Of a stretch of DNA of 64,000 bases, positions 43,196 through 52,058 are shown in pieces. The translations under genes and the position numbers were made by a program. Origin of the DNA: Prosthecomicrobium pneumaticum. GTDB lineage: Bacteria; Pseudomonadota; Alphaproteobacteria; Rhizobiales; Kaistiaceae. Numbering within the stretch: the first letter of the stretch is position 1; each line of letters starts with the position of its first letter. The notes under the pieces were generated by a model, which ran no database searches, had not been told where the DNA came from, and saw only the letters and a list, made by a program, of their open reading frames with translations. The stretch lies in contig NZ_JACHOO010000003.1 of NCBI RefSeq assembly GCF_014199915.1, positions 180,217-244,216 of the forward strand, written 5' to 3'.

Positions 43196-43636
43196 TCACC
43201 GATACGGCGACACGCAGGCCCGGCGCGGACCGTTATAGGGCTGGTAGGTGTTGTCCGAGGTGCGGTAGGATCGGTACTGGCTGGCGCACCACTCGACATG
43301 CGCGTTGCTCATCTGGCGCTGGTTCGACAGAGCGCCGCCGATGATCGCCCCGGCGATGAAGGCGGCGGGCGGGAACCAGTAGCCGTTGTACTGACGATAA
43401 CCGGGCCGGCGATCGCGATAGCCGCGGCGGCCGTTGAGATAAGCGCCGTCACGCCGCCTTTCGAACCGGTCGCGCCGCCGCTCGAAGCGGTCCCGCGACT
43501 GAACCTCGATGAGATGGCTGTCGACGGTCGGCGCGCTGGGCACGGCGAGGGGGGCCGCCAGCGCCGGGACCGGCAGGGCCATCGCCATGGCGAGCACGCC
43601 GAGCTGCGCCTTGCGCATCAGGGTCATCTTTTCCAT
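43196..43636 (-). CDS. BA14K family protein
   Basis: A 146-residue exported protein. Residues 1-28 are a signal peptide ([16 protein letters not shown]). A basic repeat segment ([14 protein letters not shown]) and [13 protein letters not shown] follow. A glycine-rich hydrophobic stretch [11 protein letters not shown] precedes the family's C-terminal block [30 protein letters not shown]14K is an immunoreactive lectin-like protein in Brucella. The start at 43636 is preceded by GAGGAAG; the frame extends much further upstream but without similarity. Confidence 0.9.
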   Translation of the reverse strand: MEKMTLMRKAQLGVLAMAMALPVPALAAPLAVPSAPTVDSHLIEVQSRDRFERRRDRFERRRDGAYLNGRRGYRDRRPGYRQYNGYWFPPAAFIAGAIIGGALSNQRQMSNAHVEWCASQYRSYRTSDNTYQPYNGPRRACVSPYR

Positions 43637-43906
43637 CCTGTCTTCCTCTCGTTCGGCTTCGTCGTGGGACGGTCGCGGGACCCGTGGGACGCGGCGGATC
43701 GCTCCGCTCCACGCCGCCCTCGGGATGGCAATGCCCGAGCCGCCGGGTCGATCCCTCCTCCGTTGCGGCGGCGGATCCGAGGGCGATCGAGGGGATCGTT
43801 CACCAAACAGAAACAGCGCGGGACGATCGGGACGGTTTGCCGCAACGCGTTTCGGCCCGATATTGGGCGTCGAAGCGAACAAGCGAATTCCAGGAGACCT
43901 CCTCCC
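43637..43906. other. Intergenic region between BA14K and the dioxygenase gene
   Basis: Divergent promoter region of 270 bases. I see no gene, clear promoter pair or strong hairpin in it. Confidence 0.4.
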
Positions 43907-44857
43907 ATGGCCCTCTCTCTCGGCGGACTGCATCATCTGACGGCGATCACGGCGGATGCGTCGGGCAATCGCCGGTTCTACACCGACGTGCTGGGGATGC
44001 GGCTGGTCAAGAAGACCGTCAACCAGGACGACACCAGCGCCTACCACCTCTTCTATGGCGACGGCGCCGCCAATCCCGGCTCGGACGTCACCTTCTTCGA
44101 CTGGCCGGTACCACCGAACCGGCGCGGCACGCATGCGGTCGCCCGCACGGGCCTGCGCGTCAACGGTGCGGCGCTCGACTATTGGCGCGCCCGGCTCGAA
44201 GCGGCCGGTGCGACGGTGGGCGCTGTCCATGAGCGGAACGGCCGGGCGAGCCTCGCCTTCGAGGATCCCGAGGGCCAGCGGCTGCTCCTTGTCGACGATG
44301 GCGGTGTTGGCACCGGCGAACCCTGGGACCGCAGCCCGGTTCCGGCCGAGCACCAGATCCGCGGCCTCGGGCCGATGACGCTCTCCGTGCCGCGGCTCGA
44401 CCCGACCGAGGCGGTGCTGACGCGGGTGATGAACATGGAGAAGACCGGCACCTATCCCTTCCCCGACGCGCCGGACAAGACCGTGCACGTCTATTCGATG
44501 GGGCCGGGCGGGGCGGCGGCGGAACTGCACGTGGTCGTCGAGCGCGATCTGCCGCAGGAGCGGCAGGGCGCGGGCGGCGTGCACCATGTCGCCTTCCGGA
44601 CGCCCGACTACGACACGCTGACGGAATGGGCCGACCGGGTACGCAGCTTCGGCGTGCCGTCGAGCGGCGAGGTCGAGCGGCACTATTTCCGGTCGCTCTA
44701 TTTCCGCGAGCCGAACGGCATCCTGTTCGAGATCGCCACCGACATCCCCGGCTTCACGGTCGACGAGCCGCTCGCCACCGTCGGCGAGAGCCTCTCCCTG
44801 CCGCCCTTCCTCGAGGGCCGGCGGGCCTCGATCGAGCGCAACCTCAAGCCGCTCTAG
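43907..44857 (+). CDS. VOC-family ring-cleaving dioxygenase (MhqO-like)
   Basis: A 316-residue protein of two vicinal-oxygen-chelate modules, as in PcpA/LinE/MhqO hydroquinone dioxygenases. The first module begins [19 protein letters not shown] (metal His). The second contains [16 protein letters not shown] (metal His) and [18 protein letters not shown] (metal Glu). It should bind Fe(II) and open a 1,4-dihydroxyaromatic ring or a similar toxic quinol. The ATG at 43907 follows GGAGACCTCCTCCC; a long upstream in-frame extension overlaps BA14K antisense and is rejected. An alpha/beta hydrolase gene follows after eight bases. Confidence 0.88.
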   Translation: MALSLGGLHHLTAITADASGNRRFYTDVLGMRLVKKTVNQDDTSAYHLFYGDGAANPGSDVTFFDWPVPPNRRGTHAVARTGLRVNGAALDYWRARLEAAGATVGAVHERNGRASLAFEDPEGQRLLLVDDGGVGTGEPWDRSPVPAEHQIRGLGPMTLSVPRLDPTEAVLTRVMNMEKTGTYPFPDAPDKTVHVYSMGPGGAAAELHVVVERDLPQERQGAGGVHHVAFRTPDYDTLTEWADRVRSFGVPSSGEVERHYFRSLYFREPNGILFEIATDIPGFTVDEPLATVGESLSLPPFLEGRRASIERNLKPL

Positions 44858-44865
44858 GAGCCGAA

Positions 44866-45525
44866 ATGACGATCACCCGTACCAGGGGGCCGGCGCCGCA
44901 TGGCGGCCGGCCCGTGCTCGCCGCCGGCGCGCCGCTCGAGAAGGCGCGCGCCGCGCTGATCCTCGTGCACGGCCGCGGCTCGAACGCGCGGGACATCATC
45001 GGCCTCGCGCCGCATCTCGATGTTCCGGACGTCGCCTTCTTCGCTCCGGACGCCGGTGGCGGCGTCTGGTATCCGCAGCGCTTCATCGAGCCGACCGCGG
45101 CGAACGAGCCCTATCTCTCGGCCGCCCTCGCCGTGCTCGACGGGCTCGTCGCGGATCTGGCGGCGGCCGGCGTCCCGGCCGAGCGCGTGGCGCTCGCCGG
45201 CTTCTCGCAGGGCGCCTGCCTGACGCTCGATTACGCCGCGCGCCATGCGCGCCGCTTCGGCGCGGTCGCCGCGTGGAGCGGTGGCCTGATCGGCGCGGAG
45301 GGCGAGGCGCGGCACGATACCGGCGATCTCGCCGGCACGCCGGTGTTCCTCGGCTGTTCCGACGTCGATTTCCACATCCCGCTCGCGCGCGTGAAGGCGA
45401 GCTCGGCGGTGATGCGGGCGCGCGGCGGCCTGGTCGAGGAGCGGATCTATCCCGGGCTCGGCCACACGCTGACGGCGGACGAAATCGACTGGCTGAAAGC
45501 GCGGCTCGGCGAACTCGCGGCCTGA
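44866..45525 (+). CDS. Phospholipase/carboxylesterase-type alpha/beta hydrolase (MhqD-like)
   Basis: A 219-residue serine hydrolase. The nucleophile elbow is GFSQGA (Ser114), the acid lies in [10 protein letters not shown] and the His in GLGHTLT. It belongs to the carboxylesterase group that includes MhqD of Bacillus subtilis, paired there with the dioxygenase MhqO in hydroquinone tolerance. Here it follows such a dioxygenase by eight bases, so the two probably act in sequence. No MarR-type regulator gene adjoins them. Confidence 0.87.
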   Translation: MTITRTRGPAPHGGRPVLAAGAPLEKARAALILVHGRGSNARDIIGLAPHLDVPDVAFFAPDAGGGVWYPQRFIEPTAANEPYLSAALAVLDGLVADLAAAGVPAERVALAGFSQGACLTLDYAARHARRFGAVAAWSGGLIGAEGEARHDTGDLAGTPVFLGCSDVDFHIPLARVKASSAVMRARGGLVEERIYPGLGHTLTADEIDWLKARLGELAA

Positions 45526-45716
45526 CGGAGCGGGGAGGGACATGCGCACGCGGTTCCCTCCCTTGCCGGTCCGGCCGGCCTCGCAGCGGCCTCGGCGCGG
45601 GGAGGGCGGTCGACCGTGCGCCGGGCATTTCCGCCGCTCATCATTTTTGAACCTTCGCCCGTCAAGCTCATGGTAGAAAATGCGAGGTCGGCGTCGCGGC
45701 AACCGCAGAGGGAATG

Positions 45717-47063
45717 ATGGCGCGCAAGTTCTTCGGCACGGACGGAATCCGCGGCACCGCCAATCGCGATCCGATCACGCCGCACATTGCGCTCCAGGTC
45801 GGCATCGCCGCCGGCCTCGCCTTCAAGAACGGCGGCCATCGCCACCGTGTCGTCATCGGCAAGGACACCCGGCTGTCGGGCTATATGATCGAGCCGGCTC
45901 TGACCGCCGGCTTCACCGCGGCCGGCATGGACGTGTTCCTGCTCGGCCCGATGCCGACGCCCGCCGTCGCGATGCTGACGCGCTCCCTGCGCGCCGATCT
46001 CGGCGTGATGATCTCCGCCTCGCACAATCCCTATGAGGACAACGGCATCAAGCTGTTCGGGCCGGACGGCTACAAGCTCTCCGACGAGACCGAGGCTCGG
46101 ATCGAGGCGCTGCTCGAGGAGGATCTGAAGCCGCAGCTCGCCGCATCGGCGGCGCTCGGCCGCGCCCGGCGCATCGACGGCGTGCGCGACCGCTATATCG
46201 AGTTCGCCAAGCGGACCATGCCGAAATCCTGCGACCTGACCGGTCTGCGGATCGTCATCGACTGCGCGAACGGCGCGGCCTATCGCGTCGCGCCGGAGGT
46301 GCTGTGGGAGCTCGGCGCCGAGGTGATCTCGATCGGTGTCGAGCCGGACGGCTTCAACATCAACCGTGATGTCGGCTCGACTGCCCCCGAGGCGCTGCGC
46401 CGCAAGGTGCACGAGGTGCGCGCCGATATCGGCATCGCCCTCGACGGCGACGCCGACCGCGTCATCCTGGTCGACGAACGGGGCGAGGTCGTCGACGGCG
46501 ACCAGCTGATGGCGGTGGTGGCGCAATCCTGGGCCGAGGACGGACGGCTTTCGGCGCCCGGCATCGTCGCCACGGTGATGTCCAATCTCGGGCTCGAGCG
46601 TTATCTCGGCGGCCATGGCCTGTCGCTCCACCGCACCAAGGTCGGCGATCGCTATGTCGTCGAACACATGCGGGCGCACGGCTTCAATGTCGGCGGCGAA
46701 CAGTCCGGCCACATCATCCTGTCGGATTTCTCGACGACCGGCGACGGCCTCGTCGCGGCGCTGCAGGTGCTCGCCGTCGTGCGGCGCACCGGGCGGCCGG
46801 TCTCGGAGGTCTGCCGCCGCTTCGAGCCGGTGCCGCAGATCCTGAAGAACGTCCGCTTCAAGGGCGGGCGGCCGCTCGAGGCGGCGACCGTGATCGCGGC
46901 CATTCATGAGGGAGAGGCGCGGCTGTCGGGCAGCGGCCGTCTGGTGATCCGGCCTTCCGGCACCGAGCCGCTGATCCGGGTCATGGCGGAGGGCGACGAT
47001 CACGGCCTCGTCGAAGCGGTGGTCGACGACATCATCGGCGCGCTGCAGGACGTCGCGGCCTGA
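45717..47063 (+). CDS. glmM: Phosphoglucosamine mutase
   Basis: Converts glucosamine-6-phosphate to glucosamine-1-phosphate for peptidoglycan and lipopolysaccharide. The FGTDGIRG start block, the phosphoserine loop [17 protein letters not shown], the Mg loop DGDADR and the C-terminal [12 protein letters not shown] are all intact. Two ATGs stand side by side (45714 and 45717). The second gives Ser102 as active residue, matching E. coli numbering, and better ribosome-site spacing from AGAGGG. The 448-residue length is normal. In most Hyphomicrobiales glmM follows ftsH; here it lies 9.6 kb from it. Confidence 0.96.
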   Translation: MARKFFGTDGIRGTANRDPITPHIALQVGIAAGLAFKNGGHRHRVVIGKDTRLSGYMIEPALTAGFTAAGMDVFLLGPMPTPAVAMLTRSLRADLGVMISASHNPYEDNGIKLFGPDGYKLSDETEARIEALLEEDLKPQLAASAALGRARRIDGVRDRYIEFAKRTMPKSCDLTGLRIVIDCANGAAYRVAPEVLWELGAEVISIGVEPDGFNINRDVGSTAPEALRRKVHEVRADIGIALDGDADRVILVDERGEVVDGDQLMAVVAQSWAEDGRLSAPGIVATVMSNLGLERYLGGHGLSLHRTKVGDRYVVEHMRAHGFNVGGEQSGHIILSDFSTTGDGLVAALQVLAVVRRTGRPVSEVCRRFEPVPQILKNVRFKGGRPLEAATVIAAIHEGEARLSGSGRLVIRPSGTEPLIRVMAEGDDHGLVEAVVDDIIGALQDVAA

Positions 47064-47097
47064 GGGCCGCGCCGCGTGCGATGGTCAAGCGGCGTGG

Positions 47098-47112
47098 TTA
47101 AGCCGTTCTTAA
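47098..47112 (+). promoter_or_regulatory. Candidate CtrA site before the outer-membrane protein gene
   Basis: TTAA-N7-TTAA, both halves exact, 67 bases before the start codon. In Brucella, CtrA is reported to bind omp25, a relative of the downstream gene. Confidence 0.45.
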
Positions 47113-47178
47113 GTCGCTGCGGTCAATCTGCCTTTTCAGAGCCGGCCCCGGGCCGAAACCGCTGAAAGGGACGAACCG

Positions 47179-47958
47179 ATGGCACGCCCGCTCTCCCGCC
47201 ATTGCGGTGGGGTGTTTCTCGCGGCGGGGCTTCTCGCGATGGCGGCCCTGCCGGTGGCGGCGGCCGATCTCGATCGGCCGGCGCCGGTCCCGTCCTTCTC
47301 CGGCTGGTATCTGCGCGGCGACATCGGCTACACGGCGCAGCGCGTCGGCAGCCTCTACAACGTCCTCTATGACGATCCGGCGATCGGCGCGGTGATCCCG
47401 ACCGAGAGGGATTTCTCCCCCGCGCCCTTCATCGGCCTCGGCATCGGCTATCGCTGGAACGACGCGCTTCGCACCGATCTCACCGCCGAATACCGCTTCC
47501 GCTCGGACTTCGACGGCCGCGACGTGATCCTCGACACGGGCGGCAGCTTCGCCTTCGACGACGACTACACGGCATGGAAGGAGGAATATACCTTCCTCGC
47601 CAATCTCTATGTCGATCTCGGCCGGTTCGGACCTGTGACCCCCTTCGTCGGCGCCGGCATCGGGGCCTCCTACAATCGGATCAACGATTTCACCGACGTC
47701 AACATCGTCAACAGCGGGCTCGCCTTCGGAGACGATCACGGCGAATGGCATCTCGCCTGGGCGCTGCATGCCGGTCTCGCCTGGCAGGTCTCGGACCGCA
47801 TGACGCTCGAACTCGCCTACCGCTATCTCGATCTCGGCGGGGCGGCGAGCGGCGATCTCGTCACCTATACCGGCACAAACGCCGTCGACAATCCGATGGA
47901 GTTTCGGGACCTGACCTCGCACGACGTCAAGCTGGCCGTCCGCTACGACCTGCAATAG
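47179..47958 (+). CDS. Outer-membrane beta-barrel protein (Omp25/Omp31-like)
   Basis: A 259-residue porin-family protein. The signal peptide (GVFLAAGLLAMAALPVAA) is cleaved before ADLDRPAPVP, the usual mature start of rhizobial Omp25/31 proteins. Amphipathic strands alternate through the chain (GWYLRGDIGYTAQ, FIGLGIGYRWN, TPFVGAGIGASYNRI, RMTLELAYRYLDLG), ending SHDVKLAVRYDLQ with a terminal aromatic region. It probably forms an eight-stranded barrel that stabilises the outer membrane. Confidence 0.9.
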   Translation: MARPLSRHCGGVFLAAGLLAMAALPVAAADLDRPAPVPSFSGWYLRGDIGYTAQRVGSLYNVLYDDPAIGAVIPTERDFSPAPFIGLGIGYRWNDALRTDLTAEYRFRSDFDGRDVILDTGGSFAFDDDYTAWKEEYTFLANLYVDLGRFGPVTPFVGAGIGASYNRINDFTDVNIVNSGLAFGDDHGEWHLAWALHAGLAWQVSDRMTLELAYRYLDLGGAASGDLVTYTGTNAVDNPMEFRDLTSHDVKLAVRYDLQ

Positions 47959-47999
47959 GCGGCCGGCGGGCGGCACGAAGGGGGCGATCGACGGGCGGT

Positions 48000-48027
48000 T
48001 TGATTAACCGGCTCCGCGGCGCTATAT
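48000..48027 (+). promoter_or_regulatory. Sigma-70 promoter of the DUF1013 gene
   Basis: TTGATT (48000-48005) and CTATAT (48022-48027), 16 bases apart, close to the alphaproteobacterial CTTGAC/CTATAT pattern. Confidence 0.65.
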
Positions 48028-48102
48028 AGGGTCTATTCCCGCATTCCCCGATCGAATGCGCTTGTCCGGCAGGCCAGCCGGGCGGGCGACCAGGAGAGAA
48101 TT

Positions 48103-48813
48103 ATGTCCGCCACCCCTCTGATGCCGAAGGCGACCGCCGTCTGGCTGGTCGAGAACACCGCGCTGTCCTTCGACCAGATCGCCGAGTTCTGCCGGCTGCA
48201 TCCGCTCGAGGTGAAGGCGATCGCCGATGGCGAGGCCGCGCAGGCGATCAAGGGCCTCGACCCGGTCTCGACCGGCCAGCTCACCCGCGAGGAGATCGAG
48301 CGCGGTCAGCGCGACACCAAATATCGCCTCAAAATGGCCGAGACGAAGGTCCGCGTGCCGGCGCAGAAGCGCCGCGGCCCGCGCTACACGCCCGTGTCGC
48401 GCCGCCAGGACCGGCCGAACGCCATCCTCTGGCTGCTGCGCAACCATCCCGAGCTGAAGGACGCCGCGATCATGCGGCTCGTCGGCACGACCAAGCCGAC
48501 GATCGACTCGATCCGCAACCGGCAGCACTGGAACTCGGCCAATCTGACGCCGAGCGATCCGGTGACGCTCGGCCTCTGCTCGCAGATCGACCTCGACCTC
48601 GAAGTCGAGCGCGCCTCGAAGAACGCGCCGCCGCGCGAGGTGGAGGGCGCGACGCTGCTGTCGGCCGAGCAGACGACGGCGGCCGACGCGCTCGCCGCGG
48701 CAGCGATGCGGTCCGGCCGCCGCGACGACGACGAACTGGACGCCGAGGCGGTGTTCGCCAAGCTCAAGTCGCTGAAAGGGCCGGTCGAGGACGACGAGGA
48801 CGACGCCTACTGA
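48103..48813 (+). CDS. trcR: DUF1013 protein, cell-cycle regulator TrcR
   Basis: A 236-residue protein of the alphaproteobacterial DUF1013 family, now described as the cell-cycle transcription regulator TrcR. The N-terminal block MPKATAVWLVENTALSFDQIAEFC and the central VSRRQDRPNAILWLLRNHPELKDAAIMRLVGTTKPTIDSIRNR look like two helix-turn-helix-like regions. The C-terminus is acidic (EDDEDDAY). It has its own strong promoter. Together with cpdR and gapR it is one of three cell-cycle-linked genes in the window. Confidence 0.88.
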   Translation: MSATPLMPKATAVWLVENTALSFDQIAEFCRLHPLEVKAIADGEAAQAIKGLDPVSTGQLTREEIERGQRDTKYRLKMAETKVRVPAQKRRGPRYTPVSRRQDRPNAILWLLRNHPELKDAAIMRLVGTTKPTIDSIRNRQHWNSANLTPSDPVTLGLCSQIDLDLEVERASKNAPPREVEGATLLSAEQTTAADALAAAAMRSGRRDDDELDAEAVFAKLKSLKGPVEDDEDDAY

Positions 48814-48844
48814 GTTCCGCCGCCGGGCGGCGCTGCCGCCCGGA

Positions 48845-49549
48845 TCACGGCCGGCCCTCCGCCTGCGGGCAGAGGGCCTCGAGCCCGGCGATGAAGTCGG
48901 AATATTCCCGGCCCGGCTCGACCGGGAAGGGCTCGCCCTCGGCATCGAGGATCGTGATGCGCTCGACGCGGAACGCCCGGAAGGCGACCCGCAGCTCGCA
49001 CCAGCTCTCGAGCGTCCAGACGCCGCCCCAGAAATGCAGGGCGAGCGGCCGTACCGTGCGCGAGGACGGAGCCCCGGCGAGCGAGCAGTAGTCGAAGCGG
49101 ATGCGCCGCCGCCTATCGATCGCGGCGGCGATCGTATCGAGCCGCGCCCGCACCGCGGGATCGAGCCGGCGGCCCGGCGCATAGACGGCGATCCGCTCGG
49201 CCGCCGCCATCCGCTCGCCGGGCACGACGGCGGCGATGCGCGACAGCGCCTCGCGGGCCGCCCGCGACAGGCCGGCGCCGGCCCAGGCCTCGACCATGCG
49301 GGCGCCGACGATGAGCGCCTCGATCTCCTTCGGCGTGAACATGATCGGCGGCAGGGTGTAGCCGGGCCTGAGCAGGTAGCCGACGCCGGCCGCGCCGTCG
49401 ATCGGCACGCCCGAGGCCTGCAGGTCCGCCACATCCCGGTAGATGGTGCGGACCGAGACCTCGAGCCGTTCGGCGAGCGCCGCCGCCTTGACCGCCCGAT
49501 CGCCCCGCATCAGGCGGACGATCTCGAACAGGCGGTCGGCCCGGCGCAT
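48845..49549 (-). CDS. YafY-type transcriptional regulator with WYL domain
   Basis: A 234-residue regulator. Residues 1-60 form an HTH_11/DeoR-like winged helix (RLFEIVRLMRGDRAVKAAALAERLEVSVRTIYRDVADL). The rest is a WYL ligand-sensing domain (RIRFDYCSLAG, RTVRPLALHFWGGVWTLESWCELR, FRVERI). It lies four bases upstream of a VOC-family gene on the same strand; in many bacteria such pairs regulate each other. Confidence 0.88.
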   Translation of the reverse strand: MRRADRLFEIVRLMRGDRAVKAAALAERLEVSVRTIYRDVADLQASGVPIDGAAGVGYLLRPGYTLPPIMFTPKEIEALIVGARMVEAWAGAGLSRAAREALSRIAAVVPGERMAAAERIAVYAPGRRLDPAVRARLDTIAAAIDRRRRIRFDYCSLAGAPSSRTVRPLALHFWGGVWTLESWCELRVAFRAFRVERITILDAEGEPFPVEPGREYSDFIAGLEALCPQAEGRP

Positions 49550-49552
49550 CGC

Positions 49553-49936
49553 TCAGGCCGCGGCGTGCAGGCCGACGACATTGCCCTCGGTGTCGCCGAC
49601 GATGAAGAAGGCGCCCATATCGGCGGGCAGCGTGACCTTGTCGCTCAGCAGCCTGCCGCCGGCCGCCTCGACCCGCCCGACAACGGCGTCGAGCCGGCCG
49701 TCGCAATTGAGATAGACGAGCGTGCCGCCCGGACCCGGCGCGTGCTGCGCCGAGCCGACGATCGCGCCGGAGACGCCGGTCCCCTCATAGGGGAAGATCG
49801 CGAGCCGCATGGCGCCCATGTCCTCCCGTCGGAGCGTCGTTGCGAAGATCGTCTCGTAGAAGGCGACGGCGCGATCGAAGTCAAGGCTCGCGATTTCGAA
49901 CCAGACGACGACGTTGCGCGGGGTGGTCTCGGCCAT
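49553..49936 (-). CDS. VOC-family protein (glyoxalase-like)
   Basis: A 127-residue single-module vicinal-oxygen-chelate protein of the type often paired with YafY/WYL regulators. It shows VVWFEIASLDFDRAVAFYETIF at the start, then FPYEGTGVSGAIVGS and FFIVGDTEGNVVGLHA. The metal-binding residues of active glyoxalases are only partly kept, so it may be a binding or resistance protein. Its gene precedes the regulator gene in transcription order. Confidence 0.82.
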   Translation of the reverse strand: MAETTPRNVVVWFEIASLDFDRAVAFYETIFATTLRREDMGAMRLAIFPYEGTGVSGAIVGSAQHAPGPGGTLVYLNCDGRLDAVVGRVEAAGGRLLSDKVTLPADMGAFFIVGDTEGNVVGLHAAA

Positions 49937-50041
49937 GATGTCTTCTCCTCGGCCCGGATCGGGCACGGAGGAAAGCCTAGCGACACGCTGCTGACAGCCT
50001 GCCGTCAGCAGAGCTGCACAGCGTCCGGCGGGTGCTTGCCT

Positions 50042-50069
50042 TTGACAGACCGCCGCCCCGTCTGGTATT
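50042..50069 (+). promoter_or_regulatory. Promoter of rpsU
   Basis: TTGACA (50042-50047) and GGTATT (50064-50069), 16 bases apart, about 100 bases before rpsU. Confidence 0.55.
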
Positions 50070-50172
50070 GGAGCGCCAGATTCGAGGTCGGATCGACCGC
50101 GAGCCATTGGGCTCGCCCCCTCGCCGACCGCACCGAACCCAGATCGACCCGGCTCAGAATAGGACGCACGGC

Positions 50173-50391
50173 GTGCAGGTACTCGTTCGCGACAACAATG
50201 TCGACCAGGCCCTCAAGGCGCTCAAGAAGAAGATGCAGCGCGAGGGTATCTTCCGCGAGATGAAGCTCCGCGGCCATTACGAGAAGCCCTCCGAGAAGCG
50301 CGCTCGCGAGAAGGCGGAGGCGATCCGCCGCGCCCGCAAGCGCGCCCAGCGCGAAGGCGCGATCGCCGCGCCGGCGAAGACCAAGCGCTGA
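50173..50391 (+). CDS. rpsU: 30S ribosomal protein S21
   Basis: A 72-residue basic protein of the small subunit, needed for translation initiation. It starts with GTG at 50173 ([20 protein letters not shown]) and shows the S21 block [20 protein letters not shown], then a Lys/Arg/Ala tail. The Rhizobiales length is normal. A promoter lies about 100 bases upstream. Confidence 0.96.
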   Translation: MQVLVRDNNVDQALKALKKKMQREGIFREMKLRGHYEKPSEKRAREKAEAIRRARKRAQREGAIAAPAKTKR

Positions 50392-50559
50392 TCGAGGCGA
50401 TCTCCCGGCGGCATGCCCTTGTTTCGCCGGGTTTGCGGGCTTGATGTCGAGGGTGATGGAACGGTGACGTTCCGTCGCCCTTTTCGTCGTGGACGTCCGC
50501 GCATGTGGGCGGGTGGCCCAGCGCCGGGCTGCCGTGAGGATTATGGAGCGGCATTGACG

Positions 50560-51462
50560 ATGATCGAGCGGCGAAGAGCTTCCGCGCCCCGTGGTGTCGG
50601 TTCCGGCGCTCCGGGCGAACGCAAGCCGATGGCCTTCGTGCTGCTCGCCGTCGCGGCCTTCGCCCTCGCCGCCTGCCAGTCGACCCAGTCGAGCCTGCAC
50701 GATTTCGAGGCGCCGGGAGAGACCGACAGCGCCGGTACCGGCTCGGAAGTCAATCTCGCCTCGCTGACCGAAGTGGTGCAGCGCAATCCGAACGACGCCA
50801 CCGCCTACAATGTCCGCGGCACGGCGCTCGGCCGTTCCGGCCGGTTCGAAGAAGCCTATGCCGATTTCAGCCGGGCGATCGAACTCAACCCGTCCTTCTA
50901 TCAGGCCTATTCGAACCGCGCGCTGGTGCAGCGCCGGCTCGGCCGCGATCCGCTCGCGCTCGCCGACTACAACGCCGCCATTCAGATCAACCCGGACTAT
51001 GCCGACGCCTATGTCGGCCGCGGCAATCTCTATCGCTCGTCCGGCCAGCTCGACTTCGCGCTCAATGATTACAGCCGGGCGATCGAGCTCAATCCCGTCG
51101 ATCCCCGCGGCTATTTCAACCGCGGCTCGCTCTATCAGCAGGTCGGCCGGCACGAGGACGCGATCTCCGACTTCAACGCCTCGATGACCTATGCGCCGAA
51201 CGCCTTCGACACGTTCAATGCGCGCGGCCTGTCCTATCTGGCGATCGCCGATTACAAGGCCGCGCTCGACGATTTCAACGAGGCGATCAAGCGCGACCGC
51301 AACTCCGCCGAGGCGTGGACCAATCAGGCGATCGCGCTCGAGAAGCTCGGCGAGCCCGGCAAGGCGTTCAACGCCTATGCCCGCGCCGTGACGCTGAAGC
51401 CGAACTACCGCCCGGCGCAGGACGGCATGCGCCGCACCCAGGGTAGCGCCTCGTCCGCCTGA
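50560..51462 (+). CDS. TPR lipoprotein (NlpI-like)
   Basis: A 300-residue protein with a lipoprotein signal: a positive N-terminus, then MAFVLLAVAAFALAACQS with the lipobox Cys at about residue 39. Six or seven tetratricopeptide repeats follow (TAYNVRGTALGRSGRFEEAYADFSRAIELNP; YADAYVGRGNLYRSSGQLDFALNDYSRAIELNP; and so on). The start at 50560 is chosen; a later ATG at 50629 would give a standard short signal. It is probably an outer-membrane-anchored scaffold for envelope enzymes. Confidence 0.87.
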   Translation: MIERRRASAPRGVGSGAPGERKPMAFVLLAVAAFALAACQSTQSSLHDFEAPGETDSAGTGSEVNLASLTEVVQRNPNDATAYNVRGTALGRSGRFEEAYADFSRAIELNPSFYQAYSNRALVQRRLGRDPLALADYNAAIQINPDYADAYVGRGNLYRSSGQLDFALNDYSRAIELNPVDPRGYFNRGSLYQQVGRHEDAISDFNASMTYAPNAFDTFNARGLSYLAIADYKAALDDFNEAIKRDRNSAEAWTNQAIALEKLGEPGKAFNAYARAVTLKPNYRPAQDGMRRTQGSASSA

Positions 51463-51636
51463 GACGGGGGCGACGGGTGGCCGGAGAGGCTGCCCCGGCC
51501 GCCGGAGGGCGGACGCGGTCGCCGCGCCCTGCGCGGGCGAACCCGCCTTTACCATAACGAAGACTTCCCCCTCGCGTCAGGGAACCTTGTCCGCGGCTGC
51601 GCCTTGTTGCGATGCAACAGGGGCGAGGGGGCCATC

Positions 51637-52041
51637 ATGTACGCGGAACATCCCGAAGGGGCGACCGGTCGTGCGCCCGAGGCGGGCGACGATTCGCTCG
51701 AGCGGCTGATCGCCGTCTGCCTCGCCTGCGCCGCCCGGTGTGGCGCCTGTGCCGATGCTTGTCTGGCAGGCGATGACCGGCTGGGGCGCTGCGGCCGGCT
51801 CGCGCTCGATTGTGCCGCGATCTGCCGGGCCACGGCTTTGTCGGGCCGCTGGCGGACGGAGGCGAGCCAAGCGATGCTGACGGCGTTGATCGCCACCTGT
51901 GCCGCCGCCTGCCGTGCCTGCGCGGAAGAATGCGGCCGTCACGCCGACGCTTCGGACCCCTGCGCCCATGGCGCGGCGGCCTGCCGCGTCTGTGAGGAGG
52001 AATGCCGTGCGGCGCTCGCCCGATGGCGCGCGCCGCACTGA
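51637..52041 (+). CDS. Cys-rich four-helix-bundle copper-binding protein
   Basis: A 134-residue cytosolic protein with many Cys residues spaced along predicted helices: CLACAARCGACADAC, then CGRLALDCAAIC, CAAACRACAEEC and CRVCEEEC. This is the DUF326/Csp pattern, in which inward-facing Cys of a four-helix bundle store many Cu(I) ions. No signal peptide, so it would be a cytosolic storage or detoxifying form. No copper exporter or regulator gene adjoins it. It converges with pyk. Confidence 0.85.
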   Translation: MYAEHPEGATGRAPEAGDDSLERLIAVCLACAARCGACADACLAGDDRLGRCGRLALDCAAICRATALSGRWRTEASQAMLTALIATCAAACRACAEECGRHADASDPCAHGAAACRVCEEECRAALARWRAPH

Positions 52042-52058
52042 ACGCGCGGGCCTCGGCT

